Assembly: GCF_038725785.1 (NCBI RefSeq)
Contig: NZ_CP109796.1
Span: 7,006,501-7,070,500 of the forward strand
DNA length: 64,000 nt
Source of the DNA: Termitidicoccus mucosus
GTDB taxonomy: Bacteria > Verrucomicrobiota > Verrucomicrobiia > Opitutales > Opitutaceae
Reading direction: 5' to 3'
In this document: positions 1-9,806 of the stretch, in pieces
Numbering within the stretch: position 1 is the stretch's first letter
Layout of the letters: each line of letters begins with the position of its first letter
Translations under genes and position numbers: made by a program
The notes under the pieces: model-generated
What the model saw: only the letters and a program-made list of their open reading frames with translations
What the model was told of the DNA's origin: nothing
Databases searched by the model: none

Positions 1-3000
1 TCCGTCATCACGCCCGCATCGGCCTTCAACCACAATCGCAGATTGCTCGATGCCGGTTGCGGCTCATCCGTGATGGCGGTCGCCGCGTTGGTGTAGGCGG
101 ACTGAAATCCCTCCATTACGGCACGGAGGCGGTAGGTATAGGTTGTCGCAGGCGAGAGGCCGGTGTCGGTATGGCTGGTTGCGCCCGCAGCGATGTCGGC
201 GACATTGGCATAGGACGCGGCGCTGCCGTCGTCGCCGGTTTTGCGCTCCAATTCGTAAGCCGCGCCCTCGGTCGGACTGGCCGTCCACGCGAGTGCGATG
301 GTCGTCTGGCCGGTGGCGGTCGCCGTAAAATTTTCCGGCGGGGCGGGTGGCTGCGTTCCCGGCGGCAAGGTCACATCCATCTGGTATTTTTGACCAAGAT
401 AGGCGGCCACCGTTTCCCGTTCCGCCTCGCCCAAGGCCCGGTGATACACGAGGATTTCCGCGATTTGCGTCGGCCCGCCCATGCCACCGCCAATGGTGCC
501 ATATTGGCCGAACACCAGCGGCCCGCCGTCCGCCTCGCCCAGCAATTCATGATCCAGCCGCGCCGCCCAGCCGTTCGTGGACACGCTCACATTATAAAGC
601 CGCCAGTGGTCGCGGATCGGTTTCCCCTCCGGCACGGCCATGTCTATAGCGGCGGAGCGGCCAAAACTGTCGGCGATGATGTCCGTTTCGGGATAAGGAT
701 TTTCCGGGTCGTAATAATAATCCCGCCAGCGCGGATAATAAAACGTGTGCCCGAGCGTGAACGGCGTGATGTCGTCGTAACTGTCACTCGTTTTGAGCAC
801 GACAAAGACCTCGCCGCCGGTGGCCTCGTTCATGAGCGCGGGCAGCGGCAGGCCGTCCGACCAGCCCTCGGCCTGCACCACGGGGCCGAGTTGCGGATCC
901 TCCGTCGGCGTCAGTCCGCTCCATATCCAGTAATCTTCACCAGGCATCTGGCCGGCATGATTGCCCCGCCCGCTCTGGTCCGCCCAGTGTGCCACCATCC
1001 CTTGGTCATCCAAGGTGAGGCCGGTGTCGGCTTGCAGCCACAGCCGCAGGCCCGTCGATGGCGGCTGGCCGTCCGCGGGCGGAGGTAAGGCCGGGGTCGT
1101 CGCGGATGCCTCCTCGCTCCACGCCGAGATGCCCAGCGGCGCGCGGGTGCGGATGCGGTAGGTGTAGGTCGCATCCGGGTTCAGATCGGTATGTGCGTGG
1201 CTCGTCGAGCCGGGCGGCAGCACCGCCAGCGTGCGATACTCGCGTCCGGGAAGGAGCACTTGCAATTCATACGAAGAGCCCGCCTCGGGCACGATATCCC
1301 ATGTCACGGTAATCGTATCGGGCGCACTGACACTGGCGGAAATTCCTGTCGGTGTGCTGACCGGCTCCGGCACGACTGGCGGCGGCAACTGGTATTTTTG
1401 CGCCAGATAATTTTGCACTGCCGCGTGCTCGGTCACCGTAAGTGCGCGATCATAGACGAACACCTCCGCGATGTCACCGGCCCAGCCGTCTCCGCTGACC
1501 TTTCCAAGATAACTCCACGGATAGGTGTAAATGGAACTGATTCCCGCGCTTTGATGCACAAGCTGCCCGTCCACCCGCGCCAGGCGGCTCTGCGCCGTGA
1601 GCCGGGTGTGATACACATGCCAGCCGTGGGCATTGGTTCCCGCAGGGAACGGAATGACCTCGGCGTTACTGGTCAACTGGCCCAGATTGTCCCGGATCGT
1701 GCCGTCGGGCGCGGGATATTGCACTGCCGAACCATAGTGCCCCAACGCGTAGGCCCGTCGTCCCGCGGGTGATCCTGCTTTTGCCTTCAACACGACAAAC
1801 TGTTCCATCTCCCGCGCTCCGCTAAAGGAGCTCGTTGGAAACCCAAGCTGGCCAGTTCCGTCAAACCGCACCACGGAGCGTCCGCCCAAAACCCCCGGCA
1901 CCAATTGAGGACGGGCGGCGGCATTCGCGGCGGTCGCGTGCGTTTTGCGTCCGCTCCAGTCATTCCATGTCTGCACGGCAGCGTCATCGTTTCCGTCCGT
2001 GCCCGCCGGATGCAGCCACAAGCGCAGTCCATCAAACGGCACTCCTTGCGTCCCGGTGGCCGGCATCGTGACGGACACTTCCGCACTCCATGCGCTCACT
2101 CCGCCAGCATTGCGCGCGCGCAAGCGGTATGCGTAAGCCGTCCCCGGCACCAATCCCTCGTCCAGCACGGACAGCCGTCCTGCCGCTGGAATATCCTCCC
2201 ATGTCCCGTTGGGTTGTTCGCGGCGTTGCAACTCGCAGGTGGCAGGCTGCACTGCCATCTCCCAACTGATCAGCGCCCGTGTCGCATTCAGAACATCCAC
2301 CGTCGGCGCTGCTGGTGAGGCAGGCACCGCGGGCTGTCCAAAACCATGCCGGCTGCGCAAATAATACTCGGTCTGCTCCCGTTCCTCCTGCGACAATGCG
2401 CGATCATATACAAGCACCTCCGCAATGTCACCCGCCCAAAAGGAATTGGAATACGCCGCGCCTCTTCCCAGATAACTCCACGGATACCAATAGGGATTTC
2501 CATTTGAATCGGCCCGCCCGATGATCGCCCCGTCCAGCCTCGCCACCCAGTCCCGCGATGCACCGCCGTTGGTCGCATTGTAGATATGCCAGCCGGACAA
2601 ATCGGTCCCATTGGGTAAGGCCGATGAAACCGGATTCACCAGCCGTCCAAAGTCGTCACTCAACACGCCATCGCTTGCCGGATACTTCAACCCGCCGTGA
2701 TGGCTCAGCGCAAAGGCATAACGACCCGCCGTCCCGCCCTGTTGCGCCCTGAGCACCACAAACACCTCCGCGGAGGGCGAGCCGGAAGGGATTGTGTATA
2801 AATTGCCAAACGACAGATGGCTGGCCGTCCCGTCGAACCGCACTGCGGGCACCCCGCCCGGCGTCGCCGCCGCCACCGGCTGCGGACGCGCATCTGCCGT
2901 GTTTTGGCTAGCGTGATTGTTCCGTCCGCTCTGGTCGGTCCACTGGCTGACTTTCCCCGCACCGTCTGTCACCACACCCGCATCGGCCTTCAACCACAAT

Positions 3001-4244
3001 CGCAAGCCATCCTGTGAAAAAGCTTCCGGGGCGGATTGGGCTGCTGGCGCGGAAGACGCCGACATCGTCCGCAGCATCATTGGCGCGGCCTTGGCCTGAA
3101 CCGGGGCGGTGCTCCTGCTGGAAAACTCCACCTGCTGGCCCGAGGTGCGCGCGGCGATCACGCTCTCCACCCCGGCCTGTTCCGGCTGGCGATACCACAC
3201 CTGTGCCGAGCCGTCTTGGTCGGTCGGGACGGTCACCCGCGCCGCGGCCCCGGTTGCCGCCGTGCCCGCCGCCACGAGTCCGCCGCCCGCCTTCACGCTG
3301 AACTCCACCGCCTGCCCTGCCACGGGGGTGTCAGTGGCCAGATTCCAGACTCCCGCATCCAGCGGTCTCGGATTCCATTGCCCGGCTGCCGCCTCCTGCC
3401 CGTCCCCTCCTATTTTGAACAATGTCGCCGTGTTCCCAGCCGTTCCCAGTGTCAATGTTCCGCTCGCCAAGCTCCGCACCTGCCTGCTCCACTCCTCGTG
3501 CGCCTCCCGCGTTGACCACACCCACACCGCGCTGTCCTTCACCGCCAGTCCATACTCTCCCCACGCACCCACCGCTCCGATTCCCGCCAAGCCATCCAGC
3601 TTCATCGGCGGCGACAGACCCGAGGGAGCCATCACCGGCTCCGACAGCCAGCCCCATACCTCGCCCCCTTGGGTCAACGCCACGCCGTGATTTTCTCCGA
3701 GTGCAATCTGCGTGGCCGGTGGCAACCCGGCGATCAGCTTTGCCGTGTGCTTCTTTTCATCATCGAAGGGTTCGGTCGCTCCCGGCGTCTCCAGCCAACT
3801 CCAAACGCTGCCATCCGCCTCCAGCCACGCCCGGCGCACTCCGTTCGATGTCTCTTCTCCTATCAATCCCGTGAGATTCACTGAAAATTTACCTGACCCC
3901 GACAAAAGTGTCTGCGGAACTGTTCCTTCGTTAAAAATCCGCAACTGGCCGATCTTGCCAACCTCAACGGATTCCGCCTCCGGCACTGGCAGCAGGCTCA
4001 CCTGCGTCCAAGCCGCCACGCTGCCCGGTGTTTTTAGCGCCTGATAATACAGGGAATCGGGTGCCAGACCATTATAGGTTATCCTGATGCCGCTCGCGGT
4101 TTCAGGATCGGCGGCGGGCACAGGCTCGCCACTCACAAGAATTCTCTGAGAAGCCGGCCCCGATGCATCCCCTCCCGATGGCAAACTGACAAGCATGGCT
4201 AGCGACGTGGCAGTAACTCCTTTACAAAACAATGAGTTGTTCAT
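1..4244 (-). CDS. Giant secreted LamG/Fn3 repeat protein (C-terminus beyond window)
   Basis: The frame is open from the ATG at 4244 to base 1 without a stop, giving at least 1414 residues; the 3' end lies outside the window. It begins with a signal-peptide-like segment (MNNSLFCKGVTATSLAML). The first 400 residues are unique. From about residue 412 a unit of roughly 325 residues repeats, opening at about residues 412, 741, 1065 and 1400 with LRLWLKADAG, LRLWLHPAGT, LRLWLQADTG and LRLWLKADAG. Each unit holds a concanavalin-like LamG part (WTDQSGRNNHA, DIAEVLVYDRAL) followed by a fibronectin type III part (Y.LRA...G.SAWS). Such proteins are usually exported and bind glycans or mediate surface adhesion. 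The exact role here is unknown. Confidence 0.85.
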   Translation of the reverse strand, partial: MNNSLFCKGVTATSLAMLVSLPSGGDASGPASQRILVSGEPVPAADPETASGIRITYNGLAPDSLYYQALKTPGSVAAWTQVSLLPVPEAESVEVGKIGQLRIFNEGTVPQTLLSGSGKFSVNLTGLIGEETSNGVRRAWLEADGSVWSWLETPGATEPFDDEKKHTAKLIAGLPPATQIALGENHGVALTQGGEVWGWLSEPVMAPSGLSPPMKLDGLAGIGAVGAWGEYGLAVKDSAVWVWSTREAHEEWSRQVRSLASGTLTLGTAGNTATLFKIGGDGQEAAAGQWNPRPLDAGVWNLATDTPVAGQAVEFSVKAGGGLVAAGTAATGAAARVTVPTDQDGSAQVWYRQPEQAGVESVIAARTSGQQVEFSSRSTAPVQAKAAPMMLRTMSASSAPAAQSAPEAFSQDGLRLWLKADAGVVTDGAGKVSQWTDQSGRNNHASQNTADARPQPVAAATPGGVPAVRFDGTASHLSFGNLYTIPSGSPSAEVFVVLRAQQGGTAGRYAFALSHHGGLKYPASDGVLSDDFGRLVNPVSSALPNGTDLSGWHIYNATNGGASRDWVARLDGAIIGRADSNGNPYWYPWSYLGRGAAYSNSFWAGDIAEVLVYDRALSQEEREQTEYYLRSRHGFGQPAVPASPAAPTVDVLNATRALISWEMAVQPATCELQRREQPNGTWEDIPAAGRLSVLDEGLVPGTAYAYRLRARNAGGVSAWSAEVSVTMPATGTQGVPFDGLRLWLHPAGTDGNDDAAVQTWNDWSGRKTHATAANAAARPQLVPGVLGGRSVVRFDGTGQLGFPTSSFSGAREMEQFVVLKAKAGSPAGRRAYALGHYGSAVQYPAPDGTIRDNLGQLTSNAEVIPFPAGTNAHGWHVYHTRLTAQSRLARVDGQLVHQSAGISSIYTYPWSYLGKVSGDGWAGDIAEVFVYDRALTVTEHAAVQNYLAQKYQLPPPVVPEPVSTPTGISASVSAPDTITVTWDIVPEAGSSYELQVLLPGREYRTLAVLPPGSTSHAHTDLNPDATYTYRIRTRAPLGISAWSEEASATTPALPPPADGQPPSTGLRLWLQADTGLTLDDQGMVAHWADQSGRGNHAGQMPGEDYWIWSGLTPTEDPQLGPVVQAEGWSDGLPLPALMNEATGGEVFVVLKTSDSYDDITPFTLGHTFYYPRWRDYYYDPENPYPETDIIADSFGRSAAIDMAVPEGKPIRDHWRLYNVSVSTNGWAARLDHELLGEADGGPLVFGQYGTIGGGMGGPTQIAEILVYHRALGEAERETVAAYLGQKYQMDVTLPPGTQPPAPPENFTATATGQTTIALAWTASPTEGAAYELERKTGDDGSAASYANVADIAAGATSHTDTGLSPATTYTYRLRAVMEGFQSAYTNAATAITDEPQPASSNLRLWLKADAGVMT

Positions 4245-4439
4245 GGAAGCGAGAGTTTTCGCATGAATATGCGGAACGACGTTTCCATACAACGAGGGAT
4301 TTCAAAAGGGCAATTTCTGCGCTGTAAACGACAAAAAAAGAGCCATTCAGATTCAATCTGACATAGGATGGATTTCGTTTATCCACTATCGCAATATATT
4401 TTTAATTTAATTTCACATATAATTCATGTATCGGGCGTG

Positions 4440-4640
4440 AATCTGGGTCTGCTAGGGCGCGTGTCGCGGGTGATTTTGTATAAACGTCGGAGGCCGGGTA
4501 GCCTTCACCGGGGTTTTTAATCCCTTGAGGTGTTTTGAAAACTCCCGCGTGCGGTAGGCCGACTTGGGATGCGTGAGCATGTAGGCAAGGATATTCAACT
4601 GCCACCATGCGGCATGACCAAAGTGGACGCGTCCGATTGC
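4440..4640 (-). pseudogene. Decayed C-terminal gene fragment, copy 1 (WW...YRTR family)
   Basis: Minus-strand coding remnant reading GHAAWWQLNILAYMLTHP then YRTREFSKHLKGLKTP, with a later frame break before a segment resembling RDTRPSRPR. It matches the plus-strand fragment at 6712-6921 (GYARWWKLSVLHYMLNHP, YRTRDFIKHL, RDTRPGRPK). Both lack their N-terminus where they meet the insertion sequences. I do not recognise the family. The rest of the 4245-4640 stretch is AT-rich and shows no gene. Confidence 0.5.
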
Positions 4641-4641
4641 G

Positions 4642-5468
4642 CCAGAGTTTGTTAACACTATTGCCTTTCCTCGGGAATTCGTATGGGTGGAGTAATGGAA
4701 TTGAGCGAAGCGCACTTGAAGCGGATCGAAGACAGTCTGCCGGTGGAGCGAGGAAACGTCAGCATGGAGGTGCTGAATTTCCTGAATGCGGTGCTCTACG
4801 TGGCGGAGAACGGCTGCAAATGGCGGCGGCTGCCGGAACGCTTTGGCAACTGGCATACGATCTACACGCGGATGAACCGGTGGAGCAAAAACGGGGTGTG
4901 GGACCGGGTGTTCGCCCGACTGCAGCAGGAGGGGATATTACAGTTCGAGTTGAAGGTGGTGTCGTTGGACAGCACCAGCGTGAAGGTTCATCCCGACGGG
5001 ACTGGGGCGGAGAAAAAAACGGTCCGCAGGGCATCGGCAAATCACGCGGGGGCAGGAACACCAAGATTCATCTGGTTGCCGCGGATGATGTCCATGCCGT
5101 CGGATTCCGCCTCTCGCCAGGACAAAGCGGCGACGGCCCCGAGGGACGCGAGTTGATTGGCGAGTTGGGCTGTCCGGCTGACGGCTGCGCTTTGGTGATG
5201 GACATGGCCTACGAGGGGGACGAGACCTGCGGGTTGGCGACTTTGCTTGGCTTCAAACCGGTGGCTCCCCCGAATCCCTCGCGCCTGAAGCCTTGGAAAC
5301 TCAACAAGTCGCTCTACCGGCAGCGCAATCATGTCGAGCGCCTCTTCCGCCGGCTCAAAGGCTTCCGCCGGATCTTCACCCGCTACGACAGACTCGATGT
5401 TCTCTTCCGATGCTTCGTCACCTCCGCCCTTATCTGGCTGGTATTACTATAGTGTTAACAGACCCTGG
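4642..5468. mobile_element. IS5-family element (IS427-like)
   Basis: About 0.83 kb, bounded by inverted repeats. TGTTAACACTAT at 4650-4661 is matched exactly by its reverse complement at 5449-5460. The match extends outward to about 20 bp with two mismatches (4642-4661 against 5449-5468). It contains a single transposase split into two frames. The right end supplies the stop codon region of the neighbouring istB gene, so this copy sits against the end of the IS21-like unit. No clear target duplication could be assigned. Confidence 0.75.
4683..5452 (+). CDS. IS5-family transposase, two frames joined by a -1 frameshift
   Basis: The first frame (4683-5156) carries the N-terminal insertion element domain (CKWRRLPERFGNWHTIYTRM) and the first catalytic Asp (VSLDSTSVKVHPDG). 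The second frame continues with GKSRGGRNTKIHLVAADD, then a second Asp region (MDMAYEGDE) and the C-terminal Glu signature (YRQRNHVERLFRRLKGFRR). The frames join at a run of seven A (5013-5019), where a -1 shift reads GAG AAA AAA AAC. This is the arrangement known for IS427-group elements, so the enzyme may be intact through programmed frameshifting. An upstream extension of the second frame to 4607 is not real coding. Confidence 0.8.
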
Positions 5469-6234
5469 CCAAGGGCGGCGCCCCGCCGGCCTTTTTGCGT
5501 TCGAGCATGCGGTAGGAGTCGCCCTTGAGGGTGATGACAGTGGCCTTGTGCAGGAGGCGGTCAAGCACGGCGGAGGCCATGACGGGGTCGCCGGCAAAGA
5601 CTTCGGCCCATTGGTCGAAGGGCTTGTTGGAGGTGAGGATGATGCTGCCGCCGGTTTGGTAGCGCTGGGCGATGACCTGAAAGAGCAGCGAGGCGTGGGC
5701 GGGTTCGAGCTTGAGGTAGCCGGCCTCGTCGATGATGAGCAACTTTGGGCGGGTGTAGTTGTTCATCTCGCGGTGGAGGCGGTTTTCGGCCATGGCCTTG
5801 CCGAGGCGCCGTGCCAGCTCGGTGACGGAGGTGAAGTAAACGCGGTGGCCCTGCTCGGCGCAACTCACGCCCAGGGCGATGGCCAGATGGGTTTTGCCCA
5901 CGCCGGGCGGGCCGAGGAAAACGACGTTGCGCGCCTCGGCCAGGTAGCGGCCGGTGGCCAGTTCCTCGACCAGACGCGGATCGAGCGAGGGCTGCTGCGC
6001 GCAGTCAAATTGAGCGAGCCGTTTGATGGCCGGGAAACGCGCAAATTGCAGGTTGAGCGTGACGGTTTTGTGGTGGCGCGCCGTGCGCTCGCCTTCGAGC
6101 AGATGCCCGAGGAAGCGCCGGTAGGACCAGTTGCCCGCGGCGGCTTGCTGGGAGACGCTTTCCAAGTGCTCGGCGGCGGTGGCCAGCCCGAGCGCCTGCA
6201 AGCCGGGCAAGGCCTGTTGCTCGTGCAGGTTCAT
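5455..6234 (-). CDS. istB: IS21-family ATP-binding protein IstB
   Basis: 259 residues, full length for IstB. IstB is the AAA+ helper of IS21-type transposition that works with the IstA transposase. Walker A is visible as GPPGVGKTH and Walker B as KLLIIDEAGYL, followed by sensor-like ILTSNKP. The ATG overlaps the istA stop by 4 nt (6231-6234), typical of IS21 operons. The stop codon lies within the inverted repeat of the adjacent IS5 copy, so the last residues may differ from the ancestral sequence. Its istA partner is truncated, so the element is probably immobile. Confidence 0.9.
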   Translation of the reverse strand: MNLHEQQALPGLQALGLATAAEHLESVSQQAAAGNWSYRRFLGHLLEGERTARHHKTVTLNLQFARFPAIKRLAQFDCAQQPSLDPRLVEELATGRYLAEARNVVFLGPPGVGKTHLAIALGVSCAEQGHRVYFTSVTELARRLGKAMAENRLHREMNNYTRPKLLIIDEAGYLKLEPAHASLLFQVIAQRYQTGGSIILTSNKPFDQWAEVFAGDPVMASAVLDRLLHKATVITLKGDSYRMLERKKAGGAPPLARVC

Positions 6235-6704
6235 GATGCCACCTCCGCGTAAACGCTCAGCGGCCTGACCGGCACGGCGGTTTCAAAGCTCAAACGCCAC
6301 GACGGGGCCTTTTTCTCCTGCGCGGCGGGCACGGACAGCCGCCACACCTCGGCCAGGTGCGCGGGATCGGCCACGCTTTGGCCGGACTTGGCGGCCTGCG
6401 CGTGCTCGGCGACGATCAGCTCGCCGGCCCGGATGAAGACACGGCCCGCCGTCGCCGCCACGAAGACCTCCTTGCCGGCGTGCGCCGGCGGCACCGAGTA
6501 GCGGCTGCCGCGCCACGACACAAAACTCTCCGCATCGACCTTGCGCGGCTCGGTGAACGGCCGCGGGACGCGCAGCGGCTGCAGGTTTTCCTCCGCCAGC
6601 AAATCACACGGTATTTTCTTCGTGGTCGCGTGGACGCGCCGGTTGGCAGTGTGCCCGCACCAGTGCCATGCGAAGGCGTTGAGTTCGTCGAGGTCCGCGA
6701 ACAC
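6231..6704 (-). pseudogene. istA: IS21 transposase IstA, C-terminal remnant
   Basis: About 157 residues matching only the C-terminal part of IstA (usually near 500 residues): the end of the integrase core (WHWCGHTANRRVHATTKK) and the beta-rich C-terminal domain (SFVSWRGSRYSVP, GKEVFVAATAGRVFI). The helix-turn-helix and catalytic DDE residues are missing because the gene is cut off at about 6705. Beyond that point the unrelated plus-strand fragment begins. It overlaps istB by 4 nt. Confidence 0.85.
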
Positions 6705-6711
6705 CCGCGCG

Positions 6712-6921
6712 CACCACGGCTATGCCAGGTGGTGGAAACTTTCCGTGCTGCATTACATGCTCAACCACCCCAGCCCGCGCTATCGCACGCGGGATTTTAT
6801 AAAACATCTGGGCGCGCAAAAAATCAGCGTTGATGCGAAAGACCTGCGTCGTTTCTGCAAAAAACACCGCATCGCCCGCGACACGCGCCCCGGCAGGCCA
6901 AAGTGCATTGTATGCGCATAA
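6712..6921 (+). pseudogene. C-terminal gene fragment, copy 2 (WW...YRTR family)
   Basis: Plus-strand remnant of about 68 residues reading HGYARWWKLSVLHYMLNHP, YRTRDFIKHLGAQKISVDAK and DLRRFCKKHRIARDTRPGRP, with a stop at 6919-6921. It starts abruptly where istA ends. It is better preserved than the homologous copy at 4440-4640 and points in the opposite direction. The family is not recognised; the basic C-terminus suggests nucleic-acid contact, which is inference only. Confidence 0.5.
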
Positions 6922-7343
6922 CCTGATGGTGATAGAAGTCTTTCTTGAAGGAGAGAGTTGTCGTGTAACCGTCTGATAAATCGAATTATTCTGCGGAAAT
7001 GGATTCCATGTAGCTCGTAAAGGCATCGTCGTTTCGAAATTTTTGCGTTCTGGATAAATCACGTTTACATTCATTCATAATATGCTTATAAATAATAGTA
7101 TGAATAGATAAAATAAATTAATTAGATAGTCGTCGTAAAATTATCCATCGCCTTGGCAGGGTGATCTCGGCCCTTGCCGCCCCGGTTTAGCCAAAATTGG
7201 CGAGCAACATTCAAATTTGGGCTTGCCGTCGGAAAGAGGCTGTATTTTAAAAAAAATGTAATCCGATGTCGCATAAAAATTAAAGATACCAGATACTCAT
7301 TTCAGAAATGAGAGCCCAAGCATCTGATGTTTGCCTAGTTGCC
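6922..7343. other. AT-rich intergenic stretch without a gene
   Basis: About 420 bases, clearly more AT-rich than the surroundings, between the gene fragment and the hydrolase-like gene. No convincing coding frame, repeat or structured RNA is visible. The A/T-rich part at 7245-7300 probably holds the promoter of the rightward gene series, but no clear -35/-10 pair can be fixed. Confidence 0.5.
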
Positions 7344-9806
7344 ATGCCCAAGATAATTTTGCTGTTATTCGTTGCCATCGTCCCTGTTGGGCTATGGGCA
7401 TCCGCCGGGCATGAGGTTCCATCGGTCGCCTTTGAGGGGCACGGGGTGGATGTGACACATTACCTGACGATAGGCCCGTTCGAGCTTTCCGGGAATGACA
7501 ATGCAGGCAAACTGGACTATTTGAGGGGAATCGGGCTTCACGAAAAAATCCAGACATCCGCGCTGTTCAATGAATCACTGGGCAAAGTCGACGCGGAGGC
7601 GTCCCGGGACGGCGGTTATTTCAGGACCATCCGGCAGGGGGCAGTGGACATCAATTATGCATATGGCAGGGGTGAAAGTCGGCTTAAAAAAGGGGAGATG
7701 GCATATGTCGTGTTCAATATCGTGTCAGAAAAAGAGACCACCGCATGGATGCTAGTGGATAGCAATGGCCCATCCCAGGTGCTTTTGAACGGGGCTCCGA
7801 TTTTCCATGCAAAAAAAGGTGAGGTGAGAATATTCATGTGCAGCGATGCCATAAAAATTCCACTGCGAAAAGGCAGCAATCTGGTTCTTGCAAAGGTGGT
7901 CCGGAATGGAGCGCCTTGGGTTTTCAGCGCCCACATCACTTCGTCCGCAGAGAATGCGACGGAGACGGCAATCGCGAGGCAGGCGCCTCACGAAAAGTTT
8001 TTATTGGAGAAAAACATCCATTTGTCCGCCGGGAACGGCATTCTTTTGGCCCCCAAGGGTGCGCCTTCCTCCGTGGACATCAGCGGGATCGTGGAGTCTG
8101 CCGGGGGAATCAAGGCGGGGGTGATCGAGGGCAGGAGGGTGCGTTGGAATGATGGCTCCGTTGCCGATGGCTTATATAGCGTCGTTTTGGACATGGACGG
8201 AAAGAGATATTATGAACGATTTCTGGTGGGTGATCCAATCAAGGCCGCAACGGAAGCCCTGAAACGCATCAAGTCATTGGACCTCCCGGACGGGCAGAAA
8301 GCTCATTTCGAGATATTGTCCCGGAGGCTGTATTCACTGGGGCGAGAATATATAACATGGGCGAAGAAAATAGAAACAATGCCGAACGCGCCCGAAGAGA
8401 ACAGGTCCTGGGAGCGGGGATTTTTGCAAGCGCTCTGGGAAACCGAGGAGGCCATGTCCAAATTTCAAAAAGGAGAAGAGCCCTTCGCCCATGCGACAGG
8501 CCTGCACTGGCGCGGGTTCACATCCGCCATTGACGGCTCATTGCAGGCCTACAGGATATTCGTTCCAAGCAGCTATGGCGACCAGGGGCAGGGAAGGCTC
8601 CCGTTGTGCGCTATTTTGCCGACATTGACCTCCATCTCAAGATCCTTCCTTGATAGCAAGCCCAGTCATGATCATGATCTGGCCAGCAGGCTGGCGGCGC
8701 TGGCAGAGAAGCACCAAATCATATTGTTATGGCCGGGCTACCACAATCAGCCGGCCGGGATGCCCATGGAAAGCGCCCATCTTGGCGAGGTGCTTGACGC
8801 CGTGGGCAACGACTATCAATTCGACGGGGACAGAATCTGCTTGCTGGGAATGTGTTCGGCGGCGGCCTTTGCCTTTGACGCCGACACGGACTGGCCGGGA
8901 CGGTTCGCGGGCATTGCGCTTCTGAATCCTGTGTTCAGGATTAATAAAACGATGTCCGAGGAGGTCGATGGGCATTTTAAGCCCAGAAAAGAATACAAGG
9001 AGTGGAAGAAGATTCATTCAGTATCAAGTTACTTGGAGAGCAAAAACACGCCTGTTTTTATGATAAACGACGGGGGCGAGGCCGGGCACGGCCAGCTGGA
9101 GGAATCGCTCCGGTTCATGTCGAATGCCGCGAGGGTGTTCGCGCCCGTGAAGCTGGAAATTCGCCCGCGAACCCAATTCAAGCAAATTGGCAGCTGGGAT
9201 GAACTGATCCAATGGGCGTCATTGCAAAAGGCCAAGGCATCCGCCACAAGGCATGAGCGTGTCCGCAAGGACAGCATCCAGGATGCCCTGACCGAGAAGT
9301 TCACGATAATAATGGGGACTGCGGGTTCGGAGCGCGAAAACAAAGCCAATGCCGAAATCGCGGCTAGGTTGCAGAAAACATGGAGGGAATTGCATTACTC
9401 CGAATGCGGAATCGCGCGGGATGCCGACATGGCCGCCCCCGAGTCGCTTCGCGACCAGAATATTGTATTGATCGGCGGCCCGGAATCAAACGCGGTGTGG
9501 AAATTGCTCTCTTCCAGAATGGACGTTCAGCTGTCGGAGGACGGCATCGCATTTGACGGCAAACATTGGGAGGGGAACAATTTGTCCATACAGGCAGTGG
9601 TTCGGAACCCGCTGAACAATGAGCGCCGGATAGTATTAATGGGAGGCCCCCACCTGGCGTCTGATTCGTTCGGAACGTTTGCGCTTTCCAAGGACGGCTG
9701 GTTCAAGTATGCCATTTGGAAACCCCTGAACGGCAAGGCAAGCCTGCATGATGCGGGCATGGATTTCACCTCAATCACGGATAAAAACAATTCAAACCAT
9801 GAGTAG
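7344..9806 (+). CDS. Exported alpha/beta-hydrolase-like (prolyl-oligopeptidase-type) protein
   Basis: About 820 residues. The ATG at 7344 is preferred over 7308 because it puts a signal peptide (MPKIILLLFVAIVPVGLWA) at the very start. The N-terminal half is a beta-rich region. The central part resembles an alpha/beta-hydrolase (YRIFVPSSYG, then the strand-elbow DRICLLGMCSAAAFAFDAD). The residue in the usual nucleophile position of GxSxG is Cys (GMCSAA). A C-terminal segment (FTIIMGTAGS..., NIVLIGGPESN) resembles the Rossmann-like tail seen in planctomycete and verrucomicrobial esterase-like proteins. The gene overlaps the next one by 8 nt. Substrate unknown. Confidence 0.6.
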   Translation: MPKIILLLFVAIVPVGLWASAGHEVPSVAFEGHGVDVTHYLTIGPFELSGNDNAGKLDYLRGIGLHEKIQTSALFNESLGKVDAEASRDGGYFRTIRQGAVDINYAYGRGESRLKKGEMAYVVFNIVSEKETTAWMLVDSNGPSQVLLNGAPIFHAKKGEVRIFMCSDAIKIPLRKGSNLVLAKVVRNGAPWVFSAHITSSAENATETAIARQAPHEKFLLEKNIHLSAGNGILLAPKGAPSSVDISGIVESAGGIKAGVIEGRRVRWNDGSVADGLYSVVLDMDGKRYYERFLVGDPIKAATEALKRIKSLDLPDGQKAHFEILSRRLYSLGREYITWAKKIETMPNAPEENRSWERGFLQALWETEEAMSKFQKGEEPFAHATGLHWRGFTSAIDGSLQAYRIFVPSSYGDQGQGRLPLCAILPTLTSISRSFLDSKPSHDHDLASRLAALAEKHQIILLWPGYHNQPAGMPMESAHLGEVLDAVGNDYQFDGDRICLLGMCSAAAFAFDADTDWPGRFAGIALLNPVFRINKTMSEEVDGHFKPRKEYKEWKKIHSVSSYLESKNTPVFMINDGGEAGHGQLEESLRFMSNAARVFAPVKLEIRPRTQFKQIGSWDELIQWASLQKAKASATRHERVRKDSIQDALTEKFTIIMGTAGSERENKANAEIAARLQKTWRELHYSECGIARDADMAAPESLRDQNIVLIGGPESNAVWKLLSSRMDVQLSEDGIAFDGKHWEGNNLSIQAVVRNPLNNERRIVLMGGPHLASDSFGTFALSKDGWFKYAIWKPLNGKASLHDAGMDFTSITDKNNSNHE

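Noticed and set aside
57-1088. Long plus-strand open frame opposite the giant LamG/Fn3 gene
   Set aside because: It is the mirror of a minus-strand gene with clear domains; its own residues are Arg/Gly/Val-rich with no motif.
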